From an uncultured Bacteroides sp. (GTDB lineage: Bacteria > Bacteroidota > Bacteroidia > Bacteroidales > Bacteroidaceae): 64,000 nucleotides of DNA. Under the pieces are notes generated by a model. The model ran no database searches. It saw only the letters and a program-made list of their open reading frames with translations, and was not told the origin of the DNA. Below, in pieces: positions 17,912 to 27,538 of this stretch. The position numbers and the translations under genes are program-made. The first letter of the stretch is position 1; every line of letters starts with the position of its first letter. The stretch covers positions 86,081 to 150,080 of the forward strand of contig CASELH010000006.1 in NCBI GenBank assembly GCA_949288715.1. The letters run 5' to 3'.

Positions 17912-17954
17912 CGGAGAAGCGGCGAAAGATGGGACAAATTAGCAGGATTTTGCC

Positions 17955-17962
17955 TACTTTTG
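17955..17962 (+). promoter_or_regulatory. Bacteroides -7 box (TACTTTTG) for fcl
   Basis: TAnnTTTG match 23 bp before the ATG at 17985. Confidence 0.6.
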
Positions 17963-17984
17963 TAGCGCAAAAAGGAACATTTGT

Positions 17985-18926
17985 ATGGAGAAAGACGCTA
18001 AAATATACGTGGCCGGACACCGGGGAATGGTGGGATCGGCCATTGTGCGCGAACTGCAAAGACAAGGATACACCAATATTATTACGCGTACCCATGCCGA
18101 GCTGGACTTGTGCCGGCAGGAAACCGTGGAGCAGTTCTTTGCCGAAGAAAAGCCGGAATACGTATTTCTGGCTGCTGCCAAGGTGGGAGGCATCGTGGCT
18201 AATGAAAGCGCATTGGCCGACTTTATGTACGTCAACATGATTCTGGAGATGAACGTCATCCACTCGGCTTGGCAGAACGGCTGCAAAAAGCTGGAGTTTC
18301 TGGGCTCGTCGTGCATCTATCCGCGCATGGCCCCGCAGCCCATGAAGGAGAGCTGCCTGCTGACATCGGAACTGGAGAAGACCAACGAGGCGTACGCACT
18401 GGCCAAGATTTCGGGATTGAAGTATTGCGAATTCTTGAATCGGCAGTATGGGACGGACTACATCAGCGTGATGCCCACCAACCTGTATGGCCCCAACGAC
18501 AACTACCACCCTACGCACAGCCACGTACTACCTGCCTTGATAAGGCGCTTTCACGAAGCTAAAGTGCAAAACTTGCCCTTCGTGACCTGCTGGGGAGACG
18601 GAAGCCCGCTGCGTGAGTTTCTCTACGTGGACGACCTGGCCAACCTGTGCGTATTCCTGATGAACCATTACAGCGGCAACGAGACAGTAAACGCAGGAAC
18701 AGGAAAGGAGCTGACCATCAAGCAACTGACGGAACTGGTAGCCAAAGTGGTGGGCTATGAAGGAGAAATACGCTGGGACAAGACAAAGCCCAATGGAACG
18801 CCCCGCAAGCTGCTGGACGTGTCGAAAGCCACCGCCCTGGGATGGACCTACAAGACGGAACTTGAAGACGGCATTCGCCTGGCCTACCAGGACTTCTTGC
18901 ACAATCCCATGCGGGCTGAAAGGTGA
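17985..18926 (+). CDS. fcl: GDP-L-fucose synthase
   Basis: NADPH-dependent epimerase/reductase that converts GDP-4-keto-6-deoxy-mannose to GDP-L-fucose for surface glycans. The 313-residue SDR protein has the dinucleotide motif GHRGMVGSA (about 10-18), the family segment AAAKVGGI, and the catalytic set: Ser in FLGSSCIYP (near 108), then Tyr and Lys in [11 protein letters not shown] (near 137 and 141). [20 protein letters not shown] and [18 protein letters not shown] are typical of Fcl. The partner GMD dehydratase is not in the window. A terminator follows. Confidence 0.96.
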   Translation: MEKDAKIYVAGHRGMVGSAIVRELQRQGYTNIITRTHAELDLCRQETVEQFFAEEKPEYVFLAAAKVGGIVANESALADFMYVNMILEMNVIHSAWQNGCKKLEFLGSSCIYPRMAPQPMKESCLLTSELEKTNEAYALAKISGLKYCEFLNRQYGTDYISVMPTNLYGPNDNYHPTHSHVLPALIRRFHEAKVQNLPFVTCWGDGSPLREFLYVDDLANLCVFLMNHYSGNETVNAGTGKELTIKQLTELVAKVVGYEGEIRWDKTKPNGTPRKLLDVSKATALGWTYKTELEDGIRLAYQDFLHNPMRAER

Positions 18927-18961
18927 GCCAAGCCTGCACTTTTACCTCACATTGTTACAGA

Positions 18962-18997
18962 ATCCTCTCCGAGACTGCACCGGAGGGGATTTTTTTA
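18962..18997 (+). terminator. Rho-independent terminator after fcl
   Basis: Stem ATCCTCTCCG / CGGAGGGGAT (one wobble pair) with a 9-nt loop followed by a run of seven T. Confidence 0.85.
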
Positions 18998-19345
18998 TGC
19001 CCAAATCTGTTGTTAGCTGTGATTTTTTTCATAGTTTTGGCACTCATTACAAAAAATGGGAATTTAGCACGCGCAAGCGCGCTTTAATGAAGAATTAAGA
19101 ATGAAGAATGATGAATTCTCAAGGATGCAAATGCGGTGGTAACTGAATTCCCCGCCTCCGGGGAGGAGATCCCTATTTTTAGAGATTTACACTTTTACCT
19201 ACCACCTCCCCCTTCGGGTACTCCTCCTCCCGGGGGAGGAGGAGAATTCAGTTACTTCCCTAATTCTTCATTCTTAGTTCTTCATTCTTCATTTCGGGGC
19301 TGCGCCCCGCTAAATTATCATTTATTCAAAATAAAACGCTTTATT
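18998..19345. other. Gene-free stretch between fcl terminator and the M16 peptidase gene
   Basis: Nothing coding is supported. Most of it is the palindromic element at 19070-19320. An open frame runs through the repeat into the peptidase gene, but its residues are repeat translation, not a signal peptide. Confidence 0.65.
19070..19320 (+). repeat. Large nested palindromic element, copy 1 of an inverted pair
   Basis: A 251-bp element. It opens with CGCGCAAGCGCG (hairpin), continues with runs of GAAGAATTAAGAATGAAGAA, has a central inverted repeat GGTAACTGAATTC / GAATTCAGTTAC, then the complementary TTCATTCTTAGTTCTTCATT and closes with a CGGGGCTGCGCCCCG hairpin. The same sequence in reverse orientation, lacking about 70 bp of the centre, is at 28634-28812. 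A third partial copy of the centre touches the right edge (63957-64000). No coding capacity; it sits 26 bp before the M16 peptidase start. Confidence 0.88.
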
Positions 19346-22252
19346 ATGAAAACATTGACATTGAAACTACTCCTGCTACTTCTTGTTCTGGCAGGATTGC
19401 CCTTTACGGCATCGGCGCAAGGGCTGAAGGCTTTAAAGCTGAAAAACGGACTCTCCGTCTACATTTGGGAAGATGACACAAAGTCGGACGTGTTTGGCAT
19501 CGTGGCCGTGCGCACGGGCTCAGTGAACGACCCGGCAGAATACACCGGATTGGCCCACTACCTGGAGCACGTGATGTTCAAAGGCACGGACAAGATAGGG
19601 GCGCTGGATTGGGCTGCCGAAGAGCCCCTCTACCAGCAAATCATCGCCAAGTATGACGAGATGGCGGATGCCACCGACCCTGCGAAGAAAGAAGCCATCA
19701 GCCAGGAAATCAACGGCCTGACGGTACAGGCAGGCAAGGTGAGCGTGTCGACCGAATTCTCCAACCTAATGGAAAGCATGGGTGGCAAAGGCATGAACGC
19801 GGGCACCAGCTTCGACCTGACTTACTACTACAACTCTTTTCCCGCCTACCAGATAAACAAGTGGCTGGAGATTACTTCCGAACGCTTCCGCCACCCGGTA
19901 TTCCGCACTTTCCAGTCGGAGCTGGAGAACGTGTACGAGGAGTATAATATGTATCAAGACAATCCTTCGAGCTTGCAGAGCAACTTCATCCGCGCAAAAG
20001 CTTTCGAAGGCCATCCCTATGCCAGAGATATCATCGGCCTTCCCGAACACTTGAAGAACCCGAGGTTGAGCAAGCTCATTGACTTCTACAACGACTGGTA
20101 CACGCCCGAAAACATGGTGCTCATCCTGGTAGGCAATATCAAGGCGCAACAGATTGTGGGACGCATCAACGCCGCCTTCGGCCGGCTGCCGAAAAAAGCC
20201 ACACCGGCACGCAAGACGTATCCCGACCTCGAGATAAAAGGGCGCACCCAATACACCGCCAAGATAGGCTATTACCCCAACGTGTGCCTCATCTATCCGG
20301 GCGTACCTGCCGGACATCCGGATGAAAAGCCGCTGGAGATAGCCATGTCCCTGCTGAGCAACAGCAGTAACACGGGCACGCTGGACAAACTGTCGCTGGA
20401 CGGAGAACTGACCGGTGCCGGAGCTTCCCCCATGACCATGCGCGAACAGGGGCGCAACATCGTGCAGTGCATCCCCCTGTATGACGAAAACCAACGCCGC
20501 TTTGAGTCGAACAAAAGCACCGAGCGCAAGGCATTGAAAGCCATAGAAAAGATTGCCAACGGTGAGTTTGAAGACTGGCAAGTGAATGCCATCAAGGCCA
20601 ACCTGTGCCGCGACTTCGACCTGCAAATGGAGTCGAACAACACCAAGGCCATGCTGCTGATGAATGCCTTTATCTATGAGCAAGACTTGGGCAAAGTGCT
20701 GGGCTACAAAGACGAAGTGCTGGCCGTAACCACCGAAGACATCAAGCGCGTGGCACGCCAGTACCTCGCGGACAACTACCTCGCCCTCTACATAGAAGAG
20801 GGCAAGCCCGACAAAGGCAACAAGATAAAGAAGCCCGGATACAAACCCATCGAACCACCCGTAGGCCAAGAGTCGGATTATGCCAAACAGTTCAAACGCA
20901 TGAGCATAGGGCAAGTGGAAGAAAAGTTCATCGACTTCAACGACGTGAAAGAGCAGAAACTCAACGACCGCTCCAAACTGTACTACACGCAAAACCCCGA
21001 AAACAACGTGTTCAGCCTCACCCTGCGCTACGGGGCGGGCGAGCGTGAATTTCCCCAGCTGGGCATTGCCGCCGAACTGATGAACAATGCCGGCGTGATG
21101 GGCGCCTACGAGCCCCAGCAACTGAAGGAAGAGCTGAGCCGGCTGAACGCCACTTGCCAGGTAAGCGCCAACGACGACTACCTGTACATCACCATGCGCG
21201 GATACGAAGAGACCCTTGTGCAAGCCTGCCAACTGCTGTCGAGACAAATCTTGATGCCCGCCCTCGACGAGAAGCAACTGAGCAGCTTGAAAGGCTCGCT
21301 GCTGGGCACGCGCCAACAACGCAAGGAGAATGTGAACATCCTGGCCGATGCCCTTTCGCAATACTTGCGCTATGGCGACCGGTCATCGTACCTCACCGAA
21401 CTGACAGACATGGAGATACTCGAACTGCAGGTATCCGGACTGACGGGCGACATCAACCGCGCCAGCAACTACGAGGCGGAGATATTCTACTGCGGCACAC
21501 TGCCTTTCGAAACGGTGTATGACATCCTGAGCAAGAACCTTCCGCTGGTGGCCAACGAGCGTCCCGCCGTATCGCCCCAAGACAAGCCGCTGGCATCGGC
21601 CGAGGAAAACACCATCTACTTCCTGCCGAACAGCGATGCCGAACAGGCACAAATCTTCCTCTGCCTGCCCATGGATGCTTACGACAAACAGGACGACGTG
21701 CTGCGCGATGCCTTCAACCAATACTTCTCGGGCAGCTTCAACGGACTGATGATGAACGAAATCCGCGAGAAGCGTTCCATGGCTTACTATGCCGACGCTT
21801 CCATCATTACCCCTGCCCTGCCCGGAAACCAAACTTTTCTGTACGGTCACCTCGGCACGCAAAACGACAAAGTGAACGATGCCATGGACGTATTCATGTC
21901 TCTGCTGACCGACATGCCGCAAAACCCCGACCGCATAGACAACATCAAGAGCTACCTGCGGCAAGAGGCACTGACCAGCCACCCCGACTTCCGCAGCAAG
22001 GCACAATACATGGAAGTCTGCCGACGCATGGGCTATGAAGGCGACCCCGCCAAGGAAAACCTGCCCAAGATTGACGCGCTGACCTTTGACGACATTGAGC
22101 GCTTCTACGAGCAGCACATCAAGGGGAAACATTACCGCATAGGCATCATCGGCAACCCCAAGCTGATTGACACCGACCGCCTGGAAAAGTACGGCAAAGT
22201 GGTGAAGCTGAGCGAACGCAAGCTATTCAACGCGAAGGACGCACTTTTCTGA
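19346..22252 (+). CDS. M16-family zinc metallopeptidase (pitrilysin-like, two repeats)
   Basis: Secreted peptidase of 968 residues with signal peptide MKTLTLKLLLLLLVLAGLPF cut near SAQG; this fixes the start at 19346. The N-terminal M16 domain carries the inverted zinc motif HYLEH (about 70-74, in TGLAHYLEHVMFKGTD) and a downstream ENVYEEYNM acidic segment as third ligand. A second M16 half lacking the motif covers about 530-960, as in pitrilysin and insulinase chambers. Such proteins degrade short peptides, here in the periplasm. Single gene, followed by a strong terminator. Confidence 0.94.
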   Translation: MKTLTLKLLLLLLVLAGLPFTASAQGLKALKLKNGLSVYIWEDDTKSDVFGIVAVRTGSVNDPAEYTGLAHYLEHVMFKGTDKIGALDWAAEEPLYQQIIAKYDEMADATDPAKKEAISQEINGLTVQAGKVSVSTEFSNLMESMGGKGMNAGTSFDLTYYYNSFPAYQINKWLEITSERFRHPVFRTFQSELENVYEEYNMYQDNPSSLQSNFIRAKAFEGHPYARDIIGLPEHLKNPRLSKLIDFYNDWYTPENMVLILVGNIKAQQIVGRINAAFGRLPKKATPARKTYPDLEIKGRTQYTAKIGYYPNVCLIYPGVPAGHPDEKPLEIAMSLLSNSSNTGTLDKLSLDGELTGAGASPMTMREQGRNIVQCIPLYDENQRRFESNKSTERKALKAIEKIANGEFEDWQVNAIKANLCRDFDLQMESNNTKAMLLMNAFIYEQDLGKVLGYKDEVLAVTTEDIKRVARQYLADNYLALYIEEGKPDKGNKIKKPGYKPIEPPVGQESDYAKQFKRMSIGQVEEKFIDFNDVKEQKLNDRSKLYYTQNPENNVFSLTLRYGAGEREFPQLGIAAELMNNAGVMGAYEPQQLKEELSRLNATCQVSANDDYLYITMRGYEETLVQACQLLSRQILMPALDEKQLSSLKGSLLGTRQQRKENVNILADALSQYLRYGDRSSYLTELTDMEILELQVSGLTGDINRASNYEAEIFYCGTLPFETVYDILSKNLPLVANERPAVSPQDKPLASAEENTIYFLPNSDAEQAQIFLCLPMDAYDKQDDVLRDAFNQYFSGSFNGLMMNEIREKRSMAYYADASIITPALPGNQTFLYGHLGTQNDKVNDAMDVFMSLLTDMPQNPDRIDNIKSYLRQEALTSHPDFRSKAQYMEVCRRMGYEGDPAKENLPKIDALTFDDIERFYEQHIKGKHYRIGIIGNPKLIDTDRLEKYGKVVKLSERKLFNAKDALF

Positions 22253-22285
22253 AATGGAGAATTGAGAATTAAAAATTGAAAACGG

Positions 22286-22318
22286 GGCGCGGGTTCACCT
22301 TGAATCCGCGCCTTTTTT
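22286..22318. terminator. Terminator between M16 peptidase and lytTR regulator genes
   Basis: Twelve-bp stem GGCGCGGGTTCA / TGAATCCGCGCC (one G-T pair), 3-nt loop, followed by six T, between convergent genes. Confidence 0.88.
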
Positions 22319-22325
22319 CTGCCCC

Positions 22326-23051
22326 TCACCCACCTATCTTCTTCATGAACACGTCCTGGTAGGCGGGAGCCACCGGTATCAGCTCATCGCCTATGCGGAT
22401 GCGGTTGTGCTCTACGCTCTCAATCTTGTCGAGCGCCACGATGTACGAGCGGTGCACGCGGCAAAAGCGGTCGGCAGGCAGACGGTCTTCCACACTCTTC
22501 ATGGTGCTTAGGGCTATCAGGGGACGCGGCGTGTCCGTGAGGTGAAAGCGCACATAGTCCTTCAAGCCGCTGACAAACAATATGCGGTCGAAATCCACCC
22601 GCACCAGCTTGGAGTCGTTCTTCACAAAGAGATACGAAGAAGGGGAAGCCGCCTGCACGGCATCGCCCTCCGCAGCCGGGGCCGGGCGGTCGAGCACATT
22701 CCGTGCGTGGGTGGCAGCCTTCAGAAAGGCCTGGTAGGTGATGGGCTTCAGCAGATAGTCCAGAGCGCGCACCTCGTAGCTGTCGTAGGCATACTCCTTG
22801 AAGGCGGTAGTAAAGATGACCCGCGTGGGCGGCTGCACCAGCTTGGAAAGCTCCATCCCCGTGAGGCCCGGCATTTGTATGTCCAGAAACAGGAGGTCGA
22901 CCTGAGGGGTAAGGGCAGCCATCGCCTCCAAGGGGTCGAGATATGCCCCCACCAGGCGGAGAAAGGGAGTCCGCTCCACAAAGCCGGCCAAGAGTTTGAC
23001 GGCCAGCGGCTCGTCATCGACAACCATGCAAGTCAACATCATGTCAGCCAT
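22326..23051 (-). CDS. LytTR-family response regulator
   Basis: A 241-residue two-component regulator. The receiver domain (about 5-120) has the acidic pair DDEP, the phosphoacceptor Asp in LLFLDIQMPGLTG (near 57), and the TTAFKEYAYDSYEVRALDYLLKP switch segment. The LytTR DNA-binding domain covers about 135-240 (DFDRILFVSGLKDYVRFHL, FCRVHRSYIVALDKIE). LytTR proteins bind pairs of 9-bp direct repeats about 21-22 bp apart, and such repeats occur in the gap beyond the kinase gene. It follows the kinase gene by 7 bp, and the pair surely share a transcript. Confidence 0.94.
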   Translation of the reverse strand: MADMMLTCMVVDDEPLAVKLLAGFVERTPFLRLVGAYLDPLEAMAALTPQVDLLFLDIQMPGLTGMELSKLVQPPTRVIFTTAFKEYAYDSYEVRALDYLLKPITYQAFLKAATHARNVLDRPAPAAEGDAVQAASPSSYLFVKNDSKLVRVDFDRILFVSGLKDYVRFHLTDTPRPLIALSTMKSVEDRLPADRFCRVHRSYIVALDKIESVEHNRIRIGDELIPVAPAYQDVFMKKIGG

Positions 23052-23058
23052 AGGTCAC

Positions 23059-24108
<1,050 letters not shown>

Positions 24109-24112
24109 GCAG

Positions 24113-24120
24113 CAAATATA
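24113..24120 (-). promoter_or_regulatory. Bacteroides -7 box (TATATTTG) for the lytS-lytTR operon
   Basis: Minus-strand TAnnTTTG match ending only 5 bp before the kinase ATG at 24108, so the transcript would be leaderless or nearly so. Confidence 0.5.
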
Positions 24121-24155
24121 AGGGAAATTATTGAGAATAGGCCACGGAGGGGGCA

Positions 24156-24242
24156 TTTAAACGCTACTTTGCGGGGTTGAAACGCTCCCTCGCGGGGGTT
24201 GAAACGCCACCTTGCGAGGGTTGGAACGCTACCTTGCGAGGC
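24156..24242. repeat. Four 22-bp direct repeats, candidate LytTR operator array
   Basis: Four imperfect units start at 24156, 24177, 24199 and 24221, spaced 21, 22 and 22 bp; consensus TTGAAACGCTACCTTGCGAG then GG. Each has a core RAACGCY, close to the complement of the LytTR half-site (ACCGTTNAG gives CTNAACGGT). The array lies 36-122 bp upstream of the kinase promoter box and between the divergent kinase and barrel genes. The repeats are directly seen; LytTR binding is inference. Confidence 0.7.
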
Positions 24243-24296
24243 ATTCAGCACTGTTTCAGAGCGAAGATACGCCCACATCTCGTCGGACGAAAGGCG

Positions 24297-24330
24297 GAGG
24301 TTGGTCGAACGGAAAACCGCCGTTGGTCGG
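24297..24330. promoter_or_regulatory. Direct-repeat pair, candidate LytTR activator site for the barrel gene
   Basis: GTTGGTCG occurs at 24300-24307 and again at 24322-24329, exactly 22 bp apart, the spacing LytTR dimers use. The second half-site GCCGTTGGT fits the LytTR consensus at 8 of 9 positions. Relative to the -7 box at 24360 it lies near -45 to -75, a usual activator place. Confidence 0.5.
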
Positions 24331-24359
24331 ATAAGTTTGAACAAGCCAAGGGGATGAGC

Positions 24360-24367
24360 TTCCTTTG
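24360..24367 (+). promoter_or_regulatory. Probable -7 box (TTCCTTTG) for the TonB-type barrel gene
   Basis: One mismatch from TAnnTTTG, 34 bp before the ATG at 24402; a weak box is what an activated promoter would have. Confidence 0.4.
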
Positions 24368-24401
24368 CAAGCAGAAAGACCAACTAAAACCCATTAGGAA
24401 T

Positions 24402-26843
24402 ATGAAAAAAGCATTGATAAGCTTACTGACCACATGGCTTGCCTGCATCGCCTTGCAAGCCGCACAACCGGTAGAAACCGTTGCCCGCGTCAAGGGCCTG
24501 CTGGTAGACTCGCTGACGCAAAGCGGAGAACCCTATGCCACCCTGCGCGTGGTGCAGAACGAGGCCGAAGCCCCTGTGGCCATGGGGGTGACCGACATGG
24601 AGGGGCGCTTCAGCATCGCCCTGCCCCGATATGGCACCTACGTGCTGCACGTCACCTCCGTGGGGCGCGAGCCGCTGGCCAGGGAGTTCAACGTCAGCTC
24701 CGCCCGTCCCGAAGCCGACTTGGGAACGATGTATAGCCGGGAATCGTCCGAAATGCTGGAAGACGTGGAGGTAGTGGCCCAAAAACCGTTGGTGAAGATG
24801 GACATCGACGAGATATCGTATAGCGTAGCCGACGACCCCGATGCAAACACCAACACTACCCTCGAGATGCTGCGCAAGGTGCCCATGGTCACCGTAGACG
24901 GCGAGGACAACATCAAGGTGAACGGCAGCAGCAGCTTCCAGGTGTACGTCAACGGCAAGCCCAGCGCCATGATGAGCGCCAATCCCAGCCAGACGCTGAA
25001 AGCCCTGCCCGCCTCCAGCATCAAGTCGATAGAGGTGCAGACAAACCCCGGCGCCAAGTATGACGCAGAGGGCGTGGGCGGCATTCTCAACATCACCATG
25101 GAAGACAGTAGCGGACTGGAAGGCTACAACCTGAGTCTGAACGCCTCGGCCGGCAACTTGAACCAGGGAGGAGGCGCCTATGCCATGGTGCAGACCGGCA
25201 AGCTGACTCTATCGGCCAACGTGAACGCCACCCACGTCCGCATCCCGGAAATGGATATAACAAACATACGCGACGAAGCACAGACGGGCAACCGCCTGGA
25301 CTATGCACAAAACATAAAAGGAAATACCCGGCTGCTCTTTGGCAACTTCGACGCCAGCTACGAGATAGACACGCTGAACAGCCTTTCGGTATCGGTAGGC
25401 CTGTTTCACATGCCGCAACAGACAGACGGCTTGGGCACCACCCTGTTGAGCAACGGCGGCCAGACTCTCTTCGGCTACGACACCCAGCTGAAAAACCGCA
25501 ACAAGAGCCTATCGGTAAACGGCAGCGTGGACTATCGGCACACCTTCCGTAATAATCCGCGCCACAACCTGCTGCTAGCCTATCGCATCGGCACGCAACC
25601 CAAGGAGAACAAGGCCACCAGCCTCTTCACCATCGGCGGCAGCAGCGAGGAGGCCCAGGCAGCCGGACTCGCAGACCGCTACTCCACCGACCGAAGCAAC
25701 ATGCTGGAGCATACCTTCCAGGCAGACTACACCCTGCCCCTCGGCGCGATGCATGAGATAGAGATGGGCGCCAAATATGTGATGAGGCGCAGCAGCAGCG
25801 AGAGCGAAGACCTGGACTATCGGCACAACAGCGACATTGCCGCCGCCTATGGCAGCTACAACCTGCGGGCAGGAAAATGGGGCATGAAAGCCGGCGTGCG
25901 CTACGAGCATACCCATCAGAAGGTAAGCTTCCTGCGCGGCAATGGCACGGACTTCAGCCTGAACTACAACAACGTGGTGCCTGCCCTCTCGCTGAACTAC
26001 AACTTCGGCAACGGCCACCAGCTGGGTGCCGGCTACAACCTGCGCATCTCGCGCCCCGGTATAGGCTATCTTAACCCCTACGTCGACAACCAAGACCCCA
26101 CGCACGTCACCTACGGAAACCCGGCGCTGGAGCCCGAGAAGGCGCACAACTTCAACTTGAACTACAGCCTCTTTACCACGCGCTTCATGCTCAACGCCTC
26201 GCTCAGGCACTCCTTTCTGAACAATGCCATGGAGGAATTCACCCGCTACGACGACAACGTGCTCTACACCACCTACGGCAACATAGGCAAGCGGCGCACC
26301 ACGGAGCTGAGCCTCTTCCTGAACTGGAGCATCCTGCCCCAGACCAGGCTGACGGTGAACTCTACGACGTCTTACATCGACCTGCGCTCGCCCTCGCTGG
26401 GGTATCGCAACCACGGGTGGCAACAATCGGTCATGGCCAGCGTGCAACACACGCTGCCCTGCAAGATTAAACTGAGTGGGAATTACTTCGGAAGCACCTC
26501 GGGCATCACCCTGCAAGGCCGTTCAGGGGGCTTCAATGTCCACACGCTGGGCATCAGCCGCGCCTTTCTGAAGGATGACAGGCTCAACATCAGCCTCAGC
26601 GCCATCAACCCCTTCAGCCGGAGCATGAAGATTACGTCGGAAACCACCGGCGCCGACTTCACCAACCGCATGCGCACCAGCGTGAAGAGCCGCGCGTTCA
26701 TGGTAGGCTTCACACTCCGCATTGGCAACCTCAAGCCTTCGCAAAAGAAAGTGGCCGCCTCCTCAACGGATATCCGCGACCGCGAAGACTCGAGCCTTCC
26801 GCTCAACAGCATCATGATGCCGGGCGGAGGAGGGGGCAACTAA
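24402..26843 (+). CDS. TonB-dependent-receptor-like outer-membrane barrel (OMP_b-brl_3 family)
   Basis: An 813-residue outer-membrane protein. Signal peptide MKKALISLLTTWLACIALQA sets the start. A carboxypeptidase-regulatory-like domain (about 28-110, VKGLLVDSLTQSGEPYATLR) precedes a plug-like region (about 120-215: EISYSVADDPDANTNTTLEM, VYVNGKPSAMMS, TNPGAKYDAEGVGGILNITM). A large barrel runs to the end. These OMP_b-brl_3 proteins resemble TonB-dependent transporters, but their ligands are mostly unknown. The C-terminus is Gly-rich (PGGGGGN) instead of ending in an aromatic residue, as is common in this family. It diverges from a LytS/LytTR pair, likely its regulator. Its stop overlaps the convergent UPF0126 gene by 4 bp. 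Confidence 0.88.
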   Translation: MKKALISLLTTWLACIALQAAQPVETVARVKGLLVDSLTQSGEPYATLRVVQNEAEAPVAMGVTDMEGRFSIALPRYGTYVLHVTSVGREPLAREFNVSSARPEADLGTMYSRESSEMLEDVEVVAQKPLVKMDIDEISYSVADDPDANTNTTLEMLRKVPMVTVDGEDNIKVNGSSSFQVYVNGKPSAMMSANPSQTLKALPASSIKSIEVQTNPGAKYDAEGVGGILNITMEDSSGLEGYNLSLNASAGNLNQGGGAYAMVQTGKLTLSANVNATHVRIPEMDITNIRDEAQTGNRLDYAQNIKGNTRLLFGNFDASYEIDTLNSLSVSVGLFHMPQQTDGLGTTLLSNGGQTLFGYDTQLKNRNKSLSVNGSVDYRHTFRNNPRHNLLLAYRIGTQPKENKATSLFTIGGSSEEAQAAGLADRYSTDRSNMLEHTFQADYTLPLGAMHEIEMGAKYVMRRSSSESEDLDYRHNSDIAAAYGSYNLRAGKWGMKAGVRYEHTHQKVSFLRGNGTDFSLNYNNVVPALSLNYNFGNGHQLGAGYNLRISRPGIGYLNPYVDNQDPTHVTYGNPALEPEKAHNFNLNYSLFTTRFMLNASLRHSFLNNAMEEFTRYDDNVLYTTYGNIGKRRTTELSLFLNWSILPQTRLTVNSTTSYIDLRSPSLGYRNHGWQQSVMASVQHTLPCKIKLSGNYFGSTSGITLQGRSGGFNVHTLGISRAFLKDDRLNISLSAINPFSRSMKITSETTGADFTNRMRTSVKSRAFMVGFTLRIGNLKPSQKKVAASSTDIRDREDSSLPLNSIMMPGGGGGN

Positions 26844-27454
26844 TGTTCGTTTCCCGAAAGAACGGGCAGACATATCTGGTACTTCACCGCCAGGATGCGC
26901 GTCAGGAAGACCACCACGCCACACACCACCTGGCACACCACATCGTCAAGCCCCGCCAACGCGCAAAGCCAGTAGGCCAGCCCGCCCACTACGCACGCCA
27001 TGGCATAAATCTCCTTACGGAAAATGAGCGGGATTTCGTTGATAAACACATCGCGAAGCACACCGCCCGCAGCGCCAGTCATGCTGCCCATGATGATGGC
27101 CACCCAGAAGGGGAAACCCAGCGCCAGGCTTTTGCCCACGCCCACCACGGTGAACAGCGCCAAGCCTATGGTGTCGAATATAAAAAAGGTATTGTTAAGA
27201 TGAATAAGATACTTGCCAAACAAGATGACCCACCCCAAGGCAAGCCCGGTGCATATCAGATAGATGGGGTCGGTCATCCAAGCGGGGGTGACGTCGAGCA
27301 ACAAGTCGCGAAGCGTACCCCCGCCAATGGCCGTGACGAAGCCCACCACATAGGCGCCAAACCAGTCGAACCGCTTGGCCGAAGCCAGCCGTATGCCGCT
27401 GATGGCAAAGGCAAAGGTACCGATGAAATCCAATATTTGTACGAACGTAGGCAT
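26840..27454 (-). CDS. UPF0126/TRIC-type membrane protein (YicG-like)
   Basis: A 204-residue inner-membrane protein with seven predicted helices in two repeated halves. Each half has the family motif: AIGGGTLRDLLLD (about 47-59) and GAAGGVLRDVFINEIPLIFR (about 130-150). The second carries the IP(L/V)xxxxxxYA continuation. Bacterial TRIC homologues form trimeric cation channels; a physiological role here is unknown. The start at 27454 gives the standard family length. Its TAG stop shares 4 bp with the TAA of the convergent barrel gene. Confidence 0.9.
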   Translation of the reverse strand: MPTFVQILDFIGTFAFAISGIRLASAKRFDWFGAYVVGFVTAIGGGTLRDLLLDVTPAWMTDPIYLICTGLALGWVILFGKYLIHLNNTFFIFDTIGLALFTVVGVGKSLALGFPFWVAIIMGSMTGAAGGVLRDVFINEIPLIFRKEIYAMACVVGGLAYWLCALAGLDDVVCQVVCGVVVFLTRILAVKYQICLPVLSGNEH

Positions 27455-27507
27455 AAAAATGAGATAAATTTGCCGGCAAAGTAACAAAAAAATCGCGTGG
27501 AAAAGCG

Positions 27508-27515
27508 TAATTTTG
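27508..27515 (+). promoter_or_regulatory. Bacteroides -7 box (TAATTTTG) for the WecB-like gene
   Basis: TAnnTTTG match 24 bp before the ATG at 27539. Confidence 0.55.
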
Positions 27516-27538
27516 CCCGTGAAAAAAACTTCGAGCCT

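Noticed and set aside
19136-19345. Longer N-terminus for the M16 peptidase
   Set aside because: The extra residues translate the dispersed palindromic repeat; a normal signal peptide starts at 19346.
24156-24242. Possible CRISPR array
   Set aside because: Units abut without spacers, are only 22 bp and vary; no cas gene is near. The same holds for 63759-63868.
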